The translations under genes were made by a program, and so were the position numbers. This document shows, one piece after another, positions 1-6,545 of a DNA stretch of 9,258 nucleotides (position 1 is the first letter of the stretch; each line of letters begins with the position of its first letter). The notes under the pieces were generated by a model. It saw nothing but the letters and a program-made list of their open reading frames with translations, searched no databases and was not told where the DNA came from. The stretch spans positions 1 to 9,258 of the forward strand of contig CAYYBE010000020.1 in the NCBI GenBank assembly GCA_964470345.1, in the 5' to 3' direction. Source of the DNA: CAYYBE01 sp964470345. Lineage in GTDB: Bacteria; Babelota; Babeliae; Babelales; Babelaceae.

Positions 1-80
1 CTGCACGCCGTGCTGCCAGCGCAGCTGTCTATCCGAAACTTGTGTATAATCGTACATTGGTGATTCACTTTGGCGAATAA
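1..80 (+). CDS. C-terminal end of a TolA/TonB-like protein (5' partial)
   Basis: An open frame enters from the left edge (codons in phase with base 3) and stops at TAA 78-80. It encodes about 25 residues ending in LVYNRTLVIHFGE. A short alternating-hydrophobic strand after a Tyr-Pro-containing helix end is how many TolA and TonB C-terminal domains finish. The stop lies 29 nt before tolB on the same strand, and tolA commonly precedes tolB in tol operons. The identity is inferred from this context plus a very short tail. The open frame is seen directly, but any small periplasmic protein could end this way. A TATAAT at 45-50 lies inside this frame. Confidence 0.45.
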   Translation, partial: ARRAASAAVYPKLVYNRTLVIHFGE

Positions 81-109
81 GAGAATTTAATTTAATAGAG
101 GGGGCACCC

Positions 110-1369
110 ATGATACATTGGGCACTGTTACTTATTTTTTGCAGCATGTCAGCGGCGCAAGAGCCTTCGAGCGCAGAGCCGATCCAAGTTCAAATCAGGC
201 ATGCAAAACATACGCGAGCTCCGAAAACAAAGGTATTGTTTCAGGTAGCGCCGGGAAGTAGTTGTGGGCAATTACTTGAACTTGTACAAAGTGATCTGAC
301 GGTCAGTGGGCAGTGTGAAGTTACCATTGATACGGGGAGCTGTCCCACCACCGTTGCCGGCATTAAGGCGTTTGCCAACAGCTATCCCTTTGTGCTTTTT
401 GCCAGTACAAACTCAGGCCCTTCAGTGCTTGAAGGACGCCTGTATGAAGCGGTTGACGCAACGATGCTCTGTGGAAAAAAATGGCAAGCTCGTGCTCTGC
501 AATGGCAGTGGGCGCATAAAATTGCACAGGATTTGTGGCAGGATTTAATGGGAACACGGGGGAGCTTTTTGTCTCGGATTGCCTATATAAAGCGTGAGCG
601 TAAGTTTGGTTCTCGTTGGGGCTCAAATCTTTGGGTGACTGATTGGCTGGGGCATGATCCGGTGATGGTGACCCATGGCCGTCGTATGGTGGTAGCGCCA
701 TGCTGGAGTAAGCAACAGCAGGGTATGATACTCTTTTACTCTGAATTTACTCGTCGCAATGTACGTTTATTAGCAACTGATGTTCAAGGGAAAATATGGC
801 CGGTGATCGACAGTGATGGTACCAATTATGGTGTTTCCTGCCGCCATGATGGGCAGGAAGTTGTCTATTGTCACTCGGGTCAAATTTGGAAAAGTTTTTA
901 CGACAGCTCGCAGAAAAAGAGTACCCATAAGCTGTTGGTAGAAGATGGTGGCACCTGTGCTTCGCCGTCATTAATGGCCTCGGGCGATGTGCTGTATTGT
1001 GCTGGTGGAAAGCTGAAAGTTTGGCGCGCAGCGTTAGCAAAATCTGAAGCTGTTGGCTGCCAAGGTTTTTGTACGGGGCCGTCATGGCACGAGGGTCGTG
1101 GGCAGATTGTATATGCAAAGCGTGTTGGTGGAAATATGCAGCTGTGGGTCTATGATATGAAACGGGGAACTGATGAACAACTGACATCAGGGCCCGGGGA
1201 TAAGATTGATCCAAGCTGGTCGCCTTGTGGCAGTTTTGTTGTCTATTGTCTTGATAAGGGCAAAGAGAGCGAGATTATGATTTTGCATGCGGGCACAAAA
1301 TTTACCCGCAGAATATCTCCTGAGGGCGAGTATTGCTCCTGCCCTGCCTGGTCGCCGTGGACCGAGTAA
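110..1369 (+). CDS. tolB: Tol-Pal system beta-propeller protein TolB
   Basis: Predicted periplasmic TolB, the soluble component that links the inner-membrane TolQRA motor to Pal and the outer membrane during cell division. It has 419 aa, close to the usual 430. Residues 1-16 form a signal peptide (hydrophobic LLLIF core, SMSAAQ cleavage region). Residues about 25-148 match the TolB N-terminal domain, including LLELVQSDLTVSGQ and WAHKIAQDLWQDLMG. Residues about 150-419 form a WD40-like/PD40 propeller with recurring PSW-type blade motifs: GPSWHEGRGQIVYAK at 323-337, DPSWSPCGSFVVYC at 367-380 and a terminal CPAWSP that would close the ring. The ATG has a strong AGAGGGGG ribosome binding site at 97-104, 5 nt away. 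The gene is probably cotranscribed with the upstream partial gene. It converges on the RING cluster only 6 nt away with no clear terminator between. It is unusually cysteine-rich, with 16 Cys, 15 of them after the signal peptide. Confidence 0.9.
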   Translation: MIHWALLLIFCSMSAAQEPSSAEPIQVQIRHAKHTRAPKTKVLFQVAPGSSCGQLLELVQSDLTVSGQCEVTIDTGSCPTTVAGIKAFANSYPFVLFASTNSGPSVLEGRLYEAVDATMLCGKKWQARALQWQWAHKIAQDLWQDLMGTRGSFLSRIAYIKRERKFGSRWGSNLWVTDWLGHDPVMVTHGRRMVVAPCWSKQQQGMILFYSEFTRRNVRLLATDVQGKIWPVIDSDGTNYGVSCRHDGQEVVYCHSGQIWKSFYDSSQKKSTHKLLVEDGGTCASPSLMASGDVLYCAGGKLKVWRAALAKSEAVGCQGFCTGPSWHEGRGQIVYAKRVGGNMQLWVYDMKRGTDEQLTSGPGDKIDPSWSPCGSFVVYCLDKGKESEIMILHAGTKFTRRISPEGEYCSCPAWSPWTE

Positions 1370-1375
1370 GTATTT

Positions 1376-1936
1376 TTACACAAGGCTTGCGCTTATTTGA
1401 TCGGTTTTGAAGGTGATCTTGCAAGCTGGGCAGCGCGGCAATTGTCCTTCTGCACGTCCTTGGAGTGTTTGTTCAAGATCGCATCGGCGTATCAAATGTC
1501 CGCAGGGGAGTTTGACCGTATCAATTTTTGTATGGTGATCAGTAGAGCTTGATTGCTTGATGAGCGCAGCTCCTCTTTCATAAAGCTTTGATCCCCGTTC
1601 GATGTCTTGAGAAACTCCGACTCCAACCGTATAACAGATGCCCAGTTGTAGGAAAGCCATAGGCTCTCCGAGCTGTGCTGCTACTTTATAAAAACTAGCG
1701 GCGAGTTTCTCGTTTTTTGCGACGCCTTTACCATTTTGACATTGTAATCCGAGTTCATAGAGCTGTCGGCTGATAAAAGGTCTTGCGCTTGGTGTGATGA
1801 CTTGTGTTAGATGTGCGCTTGCAGATGATGATGAACTTGAGCTGAGTGCGCAAGAACTGTTTGCCGCAGGGTAGAGCGTGGGTATCGCGATACACATTCC
1901 CAAGAATATGAAGTGTGATGCTGTAAAAGTTTTCAT
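1376..1936 (-). CDS. Exported Sel1-repeat protein with half-RING C-terminus
   Basis: A 186-aa protein, last of a three-gene paralogous cluster. Residues 1-30 look like a signal peptide (FIFLGMCIAIPTLYPAA), followed by a Ser run (32-38). Two Sel1-like helical repeats occupy about 56-127, with typical G-x-G-V turns (NGKGV, GVGV). The C-terminus carries LPCGH (C145, H147) and CPAC (C169, C172), with the same 24-residue C-to-C distance as the full RING paralog upstream. It lacks the first CxxC, and the next ligand pair is R150/D153 with one out-of-register Cys (C152). It therefore keeps only the zinc site 2 ligands. K173 follows the last Cys. Its ATG overlaps the TGA of the preceding gene (ATGA, 1933-1936), and a GAGGAG ribosome binding site lies about 8 nt upstream, so translational coupling is likely. 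Sel1 repeats usually mediate protein-protein contacts. The function here is unknown. Confidence 0.8.
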   Translation of the reverse strand: MKTFTASHFIFLGMCIAIPTLYPAANSSCALSSSSSSSASAHLTQVITPSARPFISRQLYELGLQCQNGKGVAKNEKLAASFYKVAAQLGEPMAFLQLGICYTVGVGVSQDIERGSKLYERGAALIKQSSSTDHHTKIDTVKLPCGHLIRRCDLEQTLQGRAEGQLPRCPACKITFKTDQISASLV

Positions 1937-2520
1937 AACTCTTTCTCCTCGACTACTCTTGTATAGGTGACCTGATCCATTTCAAAAGTGTGGCGGCAAT
2001 TTGGACATAGTGGCAGTTCTCCTTCGGCCCGTCCTTCCATTGACCGTTCAAGATATGCGTGGCCAAAGCTGTGACCACAGGGGAGCTGTGCTACCAAATC
2101 GCCTGTTCTAAGGCTCGTTTGTTTTTCATCTTTTTTTTCTTCCTTAGAGTGAGCAAGGTCACGGAGGGTAAGATTCATAATATTTGTACGGCGGATTTGT
2201 AATCGTTGTTGTTGCGTATATTTTGAAGCGGAAGTTATTGTGCCCGAAGAAGTCGAAGAGCAAGAACCCTCTCTCTGCGATGCATGCAGCGTGGGAATCG
2301 AGACAAGTGTGATCAGGAGGGAAAACGTAAGTAGGTTCATAGGGGTGTCCTTTCTCGGTGGGATTACTCGATGCTTCTGATGCTAGGCTACTATCCCAGA
2401 TATGACATTATCCATTTCAAATGCATGGTGGCAATCGGGGCATGTTGGTAGTTGCCCTTCAGCCCGCCCTTCCATTGAATGTTCAAGACAATCTTGGCAA
2501 AAACTATGTCCGCACGGGAG
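1400..2520 (-). repeat. Three diverged copies of a RING-derived C-terminal segment
   Basis: A 37-codon segment running from LPCGH to the Asp after the last Cys pair occurs at 1400-1510, 1975-2085 and 2410-2520, always at the 3' end of its gene. The invariant core is GRAEG-x-LP-x-CP-x-C, and the spacing contains no indels. The two upstream genes also share the signal-peptide end (LVSIPTLHASQ, coded around 2277-2305 and 3416-3445). This shows whole-gene duplication followed by change in the middle: about four Sel1 units, none, and two. Confidence 0.85.
1933..2340 (-). CDS. Small exported half-RING protein
   Basis: A 135-aa protein, middle gene of the cluster. Residues 1-21 are a signal peptide (LLTFSLLITLVSIPTLHAS) sharing VSIPTLHASQ with the upstream paralog, also visibly at DNA level. 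A Ser/Thr-rich stretch and a charged, probably helical segment (about 43-75) replace the Sel1 repeats. The C-terminus has LPCGHSF (C88, H90), then MEGRAEGELPLCPNCR (C112, C115, R116), nearly identical to the full RING relative. The first CxxC is absent (a Lys/Glu-rich KEEKKDEK stretch lies there), and ligand positions 5 and 6 are Gly93 and Tyr96. One zinc site could form, the second could not. The ATG at 2340 has an AAAGGA ribosome binding site 7 nt upstream. The gene follows the previous one after 42 nt and overlaps the next by 4 nt. It could be an E3-like adaptor, a single-zinc binding module or a decaying duplicate. I cannot choose from sequence. Confidence 0.75.
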   Translation of the reverse strand: MNLLTFSLLITLVSIPTLHASQREGSCSSTSSGTITSASKYTQQQRLQIRRTNIMNLTLRDLAHSKEEKKDEKQTSLRTGDLVAQLPCGHSFGHAYLERSMEGRAEGELPLCPNCRHTFEMDQVTYTRVVEEKEL

Positions 2521-3489
2521 CTTTGCTATACAATCTCCTGATTCAAGGGCAGCGCTCTTGTTCCGTTCTTGCGTACAAATAGAGCAGCTCTTGTTTGAGC
2601 ACACGAGCGTTGTTTGGGGTTGGATAAATTGCTCGTAGAGCGTGCACTGGTCAATGTACTCGCGTGCTTTTTTTGCATAAATTTCTCGTAATACGCGCGT
2701 ACGTTCTTGTTTTTGTGCTGGATGGAGTGGTTGTGTGTACATGGTGCTCTCTTCTTTTGCCATGAAGAGTTTTGCAAGTTTTTGAAATTGCTCGTCGGCT
2801 AATTTCTTATCAACCTTTTGTAGAACATGCCACATAAGTGCATAGATCTGTTGGCAGAGTTCAGGATCGGAGTCGTTGGCAGTATTGGATGCTTTGCTCA
2901 GGCATGAAAGGGCGTTTTTGAGGTTCTTGTGGGTTCCTGCTCCCTTGGCATAGCAGTTTATTGCTACGATATATTGGGCCGGAAGGAATCCTTTATCGGC
3001 AGCGATTTGATAATTTTCAAAAGCTTTTACGGGGTTTTGCATTGTGCCGAGGCCATTTTTATAACAAAGAGCGAGGTTATAGTAAGCGTCTGCAATGTGG
3101 TCTTCTGTTGCAGCGGCTTCAAAAAGCTCAAATGCTTGTTTTAGATTTTTTTCAACTCCAATGCCCTGTTGGTATAGATATCCAAGCTCACTACGGGCTG
3201 GTCCATATCCGAGGGTTACCGCTTGTTGATAGAGGGCGAATGCCTTTTTGCCGTTTTGCTCAGTATAGTACTGGTATGCCATTGCACAGAGCCTATGAGC
3301 GGTAGCGCCTGAAGCGTGCGGGAGAGGCTGCTTTTGTGATTCTGATAGGGTAGCTACTGCATTAACATACGTAACGGTGCCATGGGTACCAGTGGTATTG
3401 TGGGCACTCACTTGAGAAGCATGTAGGGTGGGAATTGAGACGAGAATCTTGAGGAGGGTAATGTACAGGGTATACGATAGCATTTTCAC
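2383..3489 (-). CDS. Exported Sel1-repeat protein with C3HC4 RING finger
   Basis: A 368-aa protein, first gene of the minus-strand cluster. Residues 1-25 are a signal peptide (ILVSIPTLHAS). About four Sel1-like repeats span 64-204 (QQGIGVEKNLKQAFELFEAA is a textbook unit). A charged helical linker follows (about 205-295). The C-terminus is a canonical RING-HC finger: C302-x2-C305-x20-C326-x-H328-x2-C331-x2-C334-x15-C350-x2-C353. It has the Ile before the second Cys (CSIC) and the Pro after the seventh ligand (CPDC) that many RING E3 ligases use to bind E2 enzymes. H354 sits at the linchpin position. Start: GTG 3489 is preceded by AAGGAG with 6-nt spacing. The in-frame ATG at 3483 would have 12-nt spacing. 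By family, RING proteins recruit ubiquitin-charged E2s, and bacteria generally lack ubiquitin, so action in a host is an inference. Confidence 0.85.
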   Translation of the reverse strand: MKMLSYTLYITLLKILVSIPTLHASQVSAHNTTGTHGTVTYVNAVATLSESQKQPLPHASGATAHRLCAMAYQYYTEQNGKKAFALYQQAVTLGYGPARSELGYLYQQGIGVEKNLKQAFELFEAAATEDHIADAYYNLALCYKNGLGTMQNPVKAFENYQIAADKGFLPAQYIVAINCYAKGAGTHKNLKNALSCLSKASNTANDSDPELCQQIYALMWHVLQKVDKKLADEQFQKLAKLFMAKEESTMYTQPLHPAQKQERTRVLREIYAKKAREYIDQCTLYEQFIQPQTTLVCSNKSCSICTQERNKSAALESGDCIAKLPCGHSFCQDCLEHSMEGRAEGQLPTCPDCHHAFEMDNVISGIVA

Positions 3490-3495
3490 GGATGT

Positions 3496-3501
3496 CTCCT
3501 T
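3496..3501 (-). promoter_or_regulatory. Ribosome binding site deciding a GTG start
   Basis: AAGGAG on the minus strand lies 6 nt before GTG at 3489 and 12 nt before the in-frame ATG at 3483. The spacing favours the GTG. Confidence 0.65.
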
Positions 3502-3539
3502 GATTGAAGCAAGAGTGCAAATTCAATGATGTTAATTAC

Positions 3540-3567
3540 AGTCTGCCGTATTAATTCAGTTTGTCAA
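3540..3567 (-). promoter_or_regulatory. Candidate promoter of the RING-family operon
   Basis: A perfect TTGACA (-35) lies at 3567-3562 on the minus strand, followed after 16 nt by CAGACT (3545-3540), which matches the -10 consensus at only three of six bases. It sits in the only non-coding gap upstream of the three-gene cluster, about 50 nt before the GTG. The -35 is convincing, the -10 is not. Confidence 0.25.
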
Positions 3568-3638
3568 TAGGATGTCCAACGAAACTGGCAGGTTGGGCTG
3601 CAATTGTTTACACTCATACATGACAAATTCGTTATTAC

Positions 3639-3642
3639 GGAG
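3639..3642 (+). promoter_or_regulatory. Ribosome binding site deciding the CYTH start
   Basis: GGAG is followed after 6 nt by ATG 3649. An in-frame TTG at 3604 would add 15 residues that match nothing in CYTH proteins and has no ribosome binding site. Confidence 0.65.
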
Positions 3643-3648
3643 TGTGAG

Positions 3649-4254
3649 ATGAATCAAGAGAAAACTCATGAAGTTGAACTGCGCGTGCTGCTCACCGCTG
3701 CACAGCAGGACTCGCTTATCGAGCAGCTTGAAGCCCGAGGCGCCCGCTGGGCAGGAAAAGAAAAGATAGTCGACCTGTATTATTGCCCAAATGGGACTAC
3801 CGACTTTTCCCAGGTAGCAATGGACGCAGTTGGTTCATTTAGCCTGCGTATACGCAAGGCAGAACACGAAGGTGTTGCCATCGTGCAGCTTAATACGAAA
3901 TCTATTACCAAGCACGCAGATCACCACGCCTGGGAAGAACATGAGGTTGTGGTAGATTCTTTCGCTGAAGCTCAAGCGATTGTGCAGGTCCTGGGGTATA
4001 AAGGCTTCTGTTGTATTGAGAAAGAACGGTCTCGCTTTCTGTTGAACCAGATGACGATCTGTATCGATGCTATTTCCGATTTTCGCGTTGCCCTGGAAAT
4101 TGAGATCATGGCAGACAGAGGAGCAACAGAAGAAGCAAAAGAGACGATTAGAAGCTTTTTGTACTCGCTGGGTATCGGTCAAGAGCAGATTCTTCCCAAA
4201 AGTGTGACCTACCTTATTATGCAAACAAAGCGAGCCGCATTTTCAACCGACTAA
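3649..4254 (+). CDS. CYTH-domain protein (class IV adenylate cyclase/triphosphatase type)
   Basis: A 201-aa single-domain member of the CYTH/triphosphate tunnel superfamily, whose members bind triphosphates and two metal ions inside an eight-stranded beta tunnel and act as CyaB-type cyclases, inorganic triphosphatases or thiamine triphosphatases. Visible landmarks in order: HEVELR at 7-12 (the N-terminal ExExK signature, here with Arg in place of Lys), VDLYY at 41-45, LRIRK at 66-70 (R67, R69), K84 in QLNTKS, EEHEV at 96-100, EKERSRF at 124-130 (K125, R127), D140, and the closing LEIEI at 149-153. The acidic and basic tunnel residues are therefore largely present. It is probably cytosolic, with no signal peptide. 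It is divergent from the RING cluster and codirectional with ftsH, 162 nt upstream of it. Sequence alone does not separate a cyclase from a triphosphatase. Confidence 0.85.
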   Translation: MNQEKTHEVELRVLLTAAQQDSLIEQLEARGARWAGKEKIVDLYYCPNGTTDFSQVAMDAVGSFSLRIRKAEHEGVAIVQLNTKSITKHADHHAWEEHEVVVDSFAEAQAIVQVLGYKGFCCIEKERSRFLLNQMTICIDAISDFRVALEIEIMADRGATEEAKETIRSFLYSLGIGQEQILPKSVTYLIMQTKRAAFSTD

Positions 4255-4279
4255 ACCGAGAGAGCGCTATGCATCAGGG

Positions 4280-4309
4280 TGGACAAAGGGGAATATTGGC
4301 GTGTATACT
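4280..4309 (+). promoter_or_regulatory. Candidate sigma-70 promoter for ftsH
   Basis: TGGACA (4280-4285) and TATACT (4304-4309) each match the consensus at five of six positions and are separated by 18 nt, in the gap between the CYTH gene and ftsH. A second -10-like element, a perfect TATAAT, lies at 4324-4329 but lacks a good -35. Either would give a leader of roughly 80-100 nt. I see no riboswitch-like or heat-shock element in that leader. Confidence 0.5.
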
Positions 4310-4416
4310 GAAGGAATATCATGTATAATCTCTCATACGTATCGTGCAAGCAAAAGCTGGACGAGAGCATTATTGTTTAAGAAGAAATAGTATTTTTAAC
4401 TGAGCGTAGGTAGCAA

Positions 4417-6237
4417 ATGAAAAAGTTTAAAGGGAATATATTTACTGGTTGGTGGTGGGTGCTGATTATTGTTGGCATCACATTCTTAATTTTAGCTAAA
4501 CTATCTGACTTGAGTCGTAATACGCAAGTATTGACCTATTCTGACTTCATCAAACAGACAGAGACTGGCCAAGTCAAGTCGGTGCAGGTTGATGGTCAAC
4601 AGGTTTTTGGGGTACTGCAAGATGGCAAAACCTATTTTGAGACGGTACTTCCTGAAGGGTTTCATGATTGGTCACTTTTACAAAAAGCTGGCCTTGGAAT
4701 CGATATTGTTCCTCCTGCAGGTCATCTGAGCTTTTGGCATATTCTCTGGCTTATTCTGTTAATTGGAATTCCACTCGTAGCATGGTTGGTCATGCGCCAA
4801 AAAGGCGGGTCAGGCGGTAGCAGTGGCGGTGGCTATAACGTCTTTTCGATGAGCAAAAGCAAGGCTCGCGTCTTTATGCCATCCCAGATTAAAACTAACT
4901 TTTCCTCAGTCGCTGGTGCGGTTGAAGCAAAAGAGGATTTGACTGATATCGTTGATTGTTTGCGTAACCCTGAGAAATTTCGACGTATGGGGGCCAAAAT
5001 TCCTCGTGGCGTGCTGTTGGTTGGTGAACCAGGTAATGGAAAGACCTTGTTAGCTAAAGCGGTTGCCGGCGAAGCAAATTGTCCATTTTTCAGTATTAGC
5101 GGTTCCGACTTTATCGAAGTTTTTGTTGGGGTTGGTGCTGCTCGGGTTCGCGACCTGTTTGCTCAAGCCCGTAAACAAGCTCCATGTATTATTTTTATCG
5201 ATGAAATTGATGCTGTGGGTCGTCATCGTGGCAGTGGCCTTGGTGGTGGCAATGACGAGCGTGAACAGACCTTAAACCAGCTGCTTGCTGAAATGGATGG
5301 TTTTGATACCTCTGATGCAACTGTGGTTGTTCTGGCCGCAACGAACCGGGTTGATGTCTTGGATCGTGCGCTCTTACGTCCTGGCCGTTTTGATAGACGG
5401 GTTGATGTTCCTTACCCAGATGTACGGAGCCGTGAACAAATTTTAAAGGTCCATGCAAAAGCAATACGGATCTCTCCTAAGGTTGATCTTCAAAAAATTG
5501 CACAAGGGACACCAGGGTTTTCTGGTGCAGACCTGGCAAACTTGGTCAATGAAGCAGCCATTAACGCTTCAAAACGTAATGATGATCAGGTACGAGTGCA
5601 GGATTTTGAAGAAGCTCGCGACCGGATGTTGATCGGTAAAGAGCTGAAAACGATTCTTATTTCCCCAGAAGAACGGCGTATGACCGCATTCCATGAATCA
5701 GGTCACGCTCTTGTTCGGTTGATGCTTCCTGAAGTGACCGATCCGCTCCATAAGGTAACGATTATTCCTCGAGGACATGCATTGGGTGTTACCCATTCAT
5801 TGCCTGAAGGTGAAAAACACACGCAGTCAGAAGATGAGATGATTGCCAGTCTTATGGCGGCTCTTGGTGGCCGGGCGGCAGAAGATCTTGTTTTTAATAA
5901 GATTTCGACTGGCGCATCGAGTGACTTTATGTACGCGACGAAGCTTGCTCGGGCAATGGTCTGTAAATTTGGGATGTCGAAAAAACTTGGTATGGTGGTT
6001 TATGATCGCAGTGCCTACGGTACCAATGAGTATTCTGAGGCAACTGCCCGCTTGATCGACGAAGAGGTTCGAGCGCTGATAGACAATAGTTATAAAAAGG
6101 CGATGAATCTGTTAACAGAGCATCGCAGCAGCTTAGATAAGCTTGCTGAGGCTTTATTGGTACAAGAGACGATGGATGCCGCTGAAATCTATGAATTGCT
6201 CGGTATTACTCCTCGTCAGACCCATCCGTTAGCGTAA
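4417..6237 (+). CDS. ftsH: ATP-dependent zinc metalloprotease FtsH
   Basis: A membrane-anchored AAA+ protease that extracts and degrades misfolded membrane proteins and selected cytosolic regulators, working as a hexamer. It has 606 aa. TM1 is at about 11-28 and TM2 at about 105-126, with a short periplasmic domain between them. A Gly/Ser linker (about 130-139) precedes the AAA+ domain. The Walker A is GEPGNGKT at 203-210, the pore loop FVGVG at 236-240, the Walker B IIFIDEID at 258-265, and the second region of homology lies at about 308-327 with arginines in RPGRFDR. The protease domain has HESGH at 426-430, giving two zinc His and the catalytic Glu. The likely third zinc ligand is D503 in STGASSDF. 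All catalytic elements are intact. The Walker A is unusual (GPPGTGKT is typical). The ATG has only a weak ribosome binding site (TAGG, 6 nt away). The C-terminus is short after the helical region. Confidence 0.97.
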   Translation: MKKFKGNIFTGWWWVLIIVGITFLILAKLSDLSRNTQVLTYSDFIKQTETGQVKSVQVDGQQVFGVLQDGKTYFETVLPEGFHDWSLLQKAGLGIDIVPPAGHLSFWHILWLILLIGIPLVAWLVMRQKGGSGGSSGGGYNVFSMSKSKARVFMPSQIKTNFSSVAGAVEAKEDLTDIVDCLRNPEKFRRMGAKIPRGVLLVGEPGNGKTLLAKAVAGEANCPFFSISGSDFIEVFVGVGAARVRDLFAQARKQAPCIIFIDEIDAVGRHRGSGLGGGNDEREQTLNQLLAEMDGFDTSDATVVVLAATNRVDVLDRALLRPGRFDRRVDVPYPDVRSREQILKVHAKAIRISPKVDLQKIAQGTPGFSGADLANLVNEAAINASKRNDDQVRVQDFEEARDRMLIGKELKTILISPEERRMTAFHESGHALVRLMLPEVTDPLHKVTIIPRGHALGVTHSLPEGEKHTQSEDEMIASLMAALGGRAAEDLVFNKISTGASSDFMYATKLARAMVCKFGMSKKLGMVVYDRSAYGTNEYSEATARLIDEEVRALIDNSYKKAMNLLTEHRSSLDKLAEALLVQETMDAAEIYELLGITPRQTHPLA

Positions 6238-6253
6238 ATATTACGGGTTGGGA

Positions 6254-6281
6254 TTGCAAAAAATAGTGATTTCGGTAGACT
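6254..6281 (+). promoter_or_regulatory. Weak promoter candidate for rpmB-rpsT
   Basis: TTGCAA (6254-6259), 16 nt, then TAGACT (6276-6281), each matching four of six consensus bases, in the short gap after ftsH. If used, transcription would begin near 6288 and favour the ATG at 6324. Read-through from ftsH is equally possible, since no terminator is visible between them. Confidence 0.25.
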
Positions 6282-6323
6282 TTTACTGGAGTTATGAAAA
6301 GATTACGAAAGGGTGTTGGAAAC

Positions 6324-6527
6324 ATGTCACGAATTTGCGCAGTATGCGGTAAACGTCCCCAAGTGGCCAATATGGTGAGCCACTCTAATAATCGGGTCAA
6401 GAAGTGGGTATATCCTAACGTTCATAAGATGCGTTTTACCCATACAAACTGCCCTTCCGGGGAAGTCATAGCAGGCAAGGTCTGCACGAAATGTGTTAAA
6501 GCGAAATTAGTTAAAAAAGTTCTTTAA
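6324..6527 (+). CDS. rpmB: 50S ribosomal protein L28
   Basis: A large-subunit ribosomal protein of 67 aa from this start. The N-terminus SRICAVCGKRPQVANMVSHS is the classic L28 opening, followed by VYPNVHKMRF, matching the family's PNLQKVR-type motif. It is the zinc-ribbon (C+) form: C5 and C8 pair with C54 and C57 (CTKC), so it depends on zinc. I chose ATG 6324 because the family starts directly before SRxC and an AAAGGG lies 10 nt upstream. An in-frame ATG at 6294 would add ten residues (MKRLRKGVGN) and has GGAG only 2 nt away, so it cannot be excluded. The gene is followed by rpsT after 18 nt and is probably cotranscribed with it. Confidence 0.93.
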   Translation: MSRICAVCGKRPQVANMVSHSNNRVKKWVYPNVHKMRFTHTNCPSGEVIAGKVCTKCVKAKLVKKVL

Positions 6528-6545
6528 GTTTGTGGATAGATAGAC

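Noticed and set aside
45..50. Perfect TATAAT upstream of tolB as a promoter -10
   Set aside because: It lies inside an open frame that continues to 80, has no recognisable -35 at 16-18 nt, and tolB follows that frame closely as in an operon.
306..1214. Open frames on both strands within tolB
   Set aside because: They are shadows of tolB: low-complexity or nonsensical translations with no ribosome binding site, no motif and full overlap with a confident gene.
1350..1376. Hairpin GGTC/GACC followed by TTTTT as a terminator between tolB and the RING cluster
   Set aside because: The stem is only 4 bp plus a wobble pair and lies in tolB coding sequence. It is too weak to call.
2402..3305. Open frames on both strands overlapping the 368-aa RING gene
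   Set aside because: They overlap a gene with clear signal peptide, Sel1 and RING signatures, and carry no domain features of their own.
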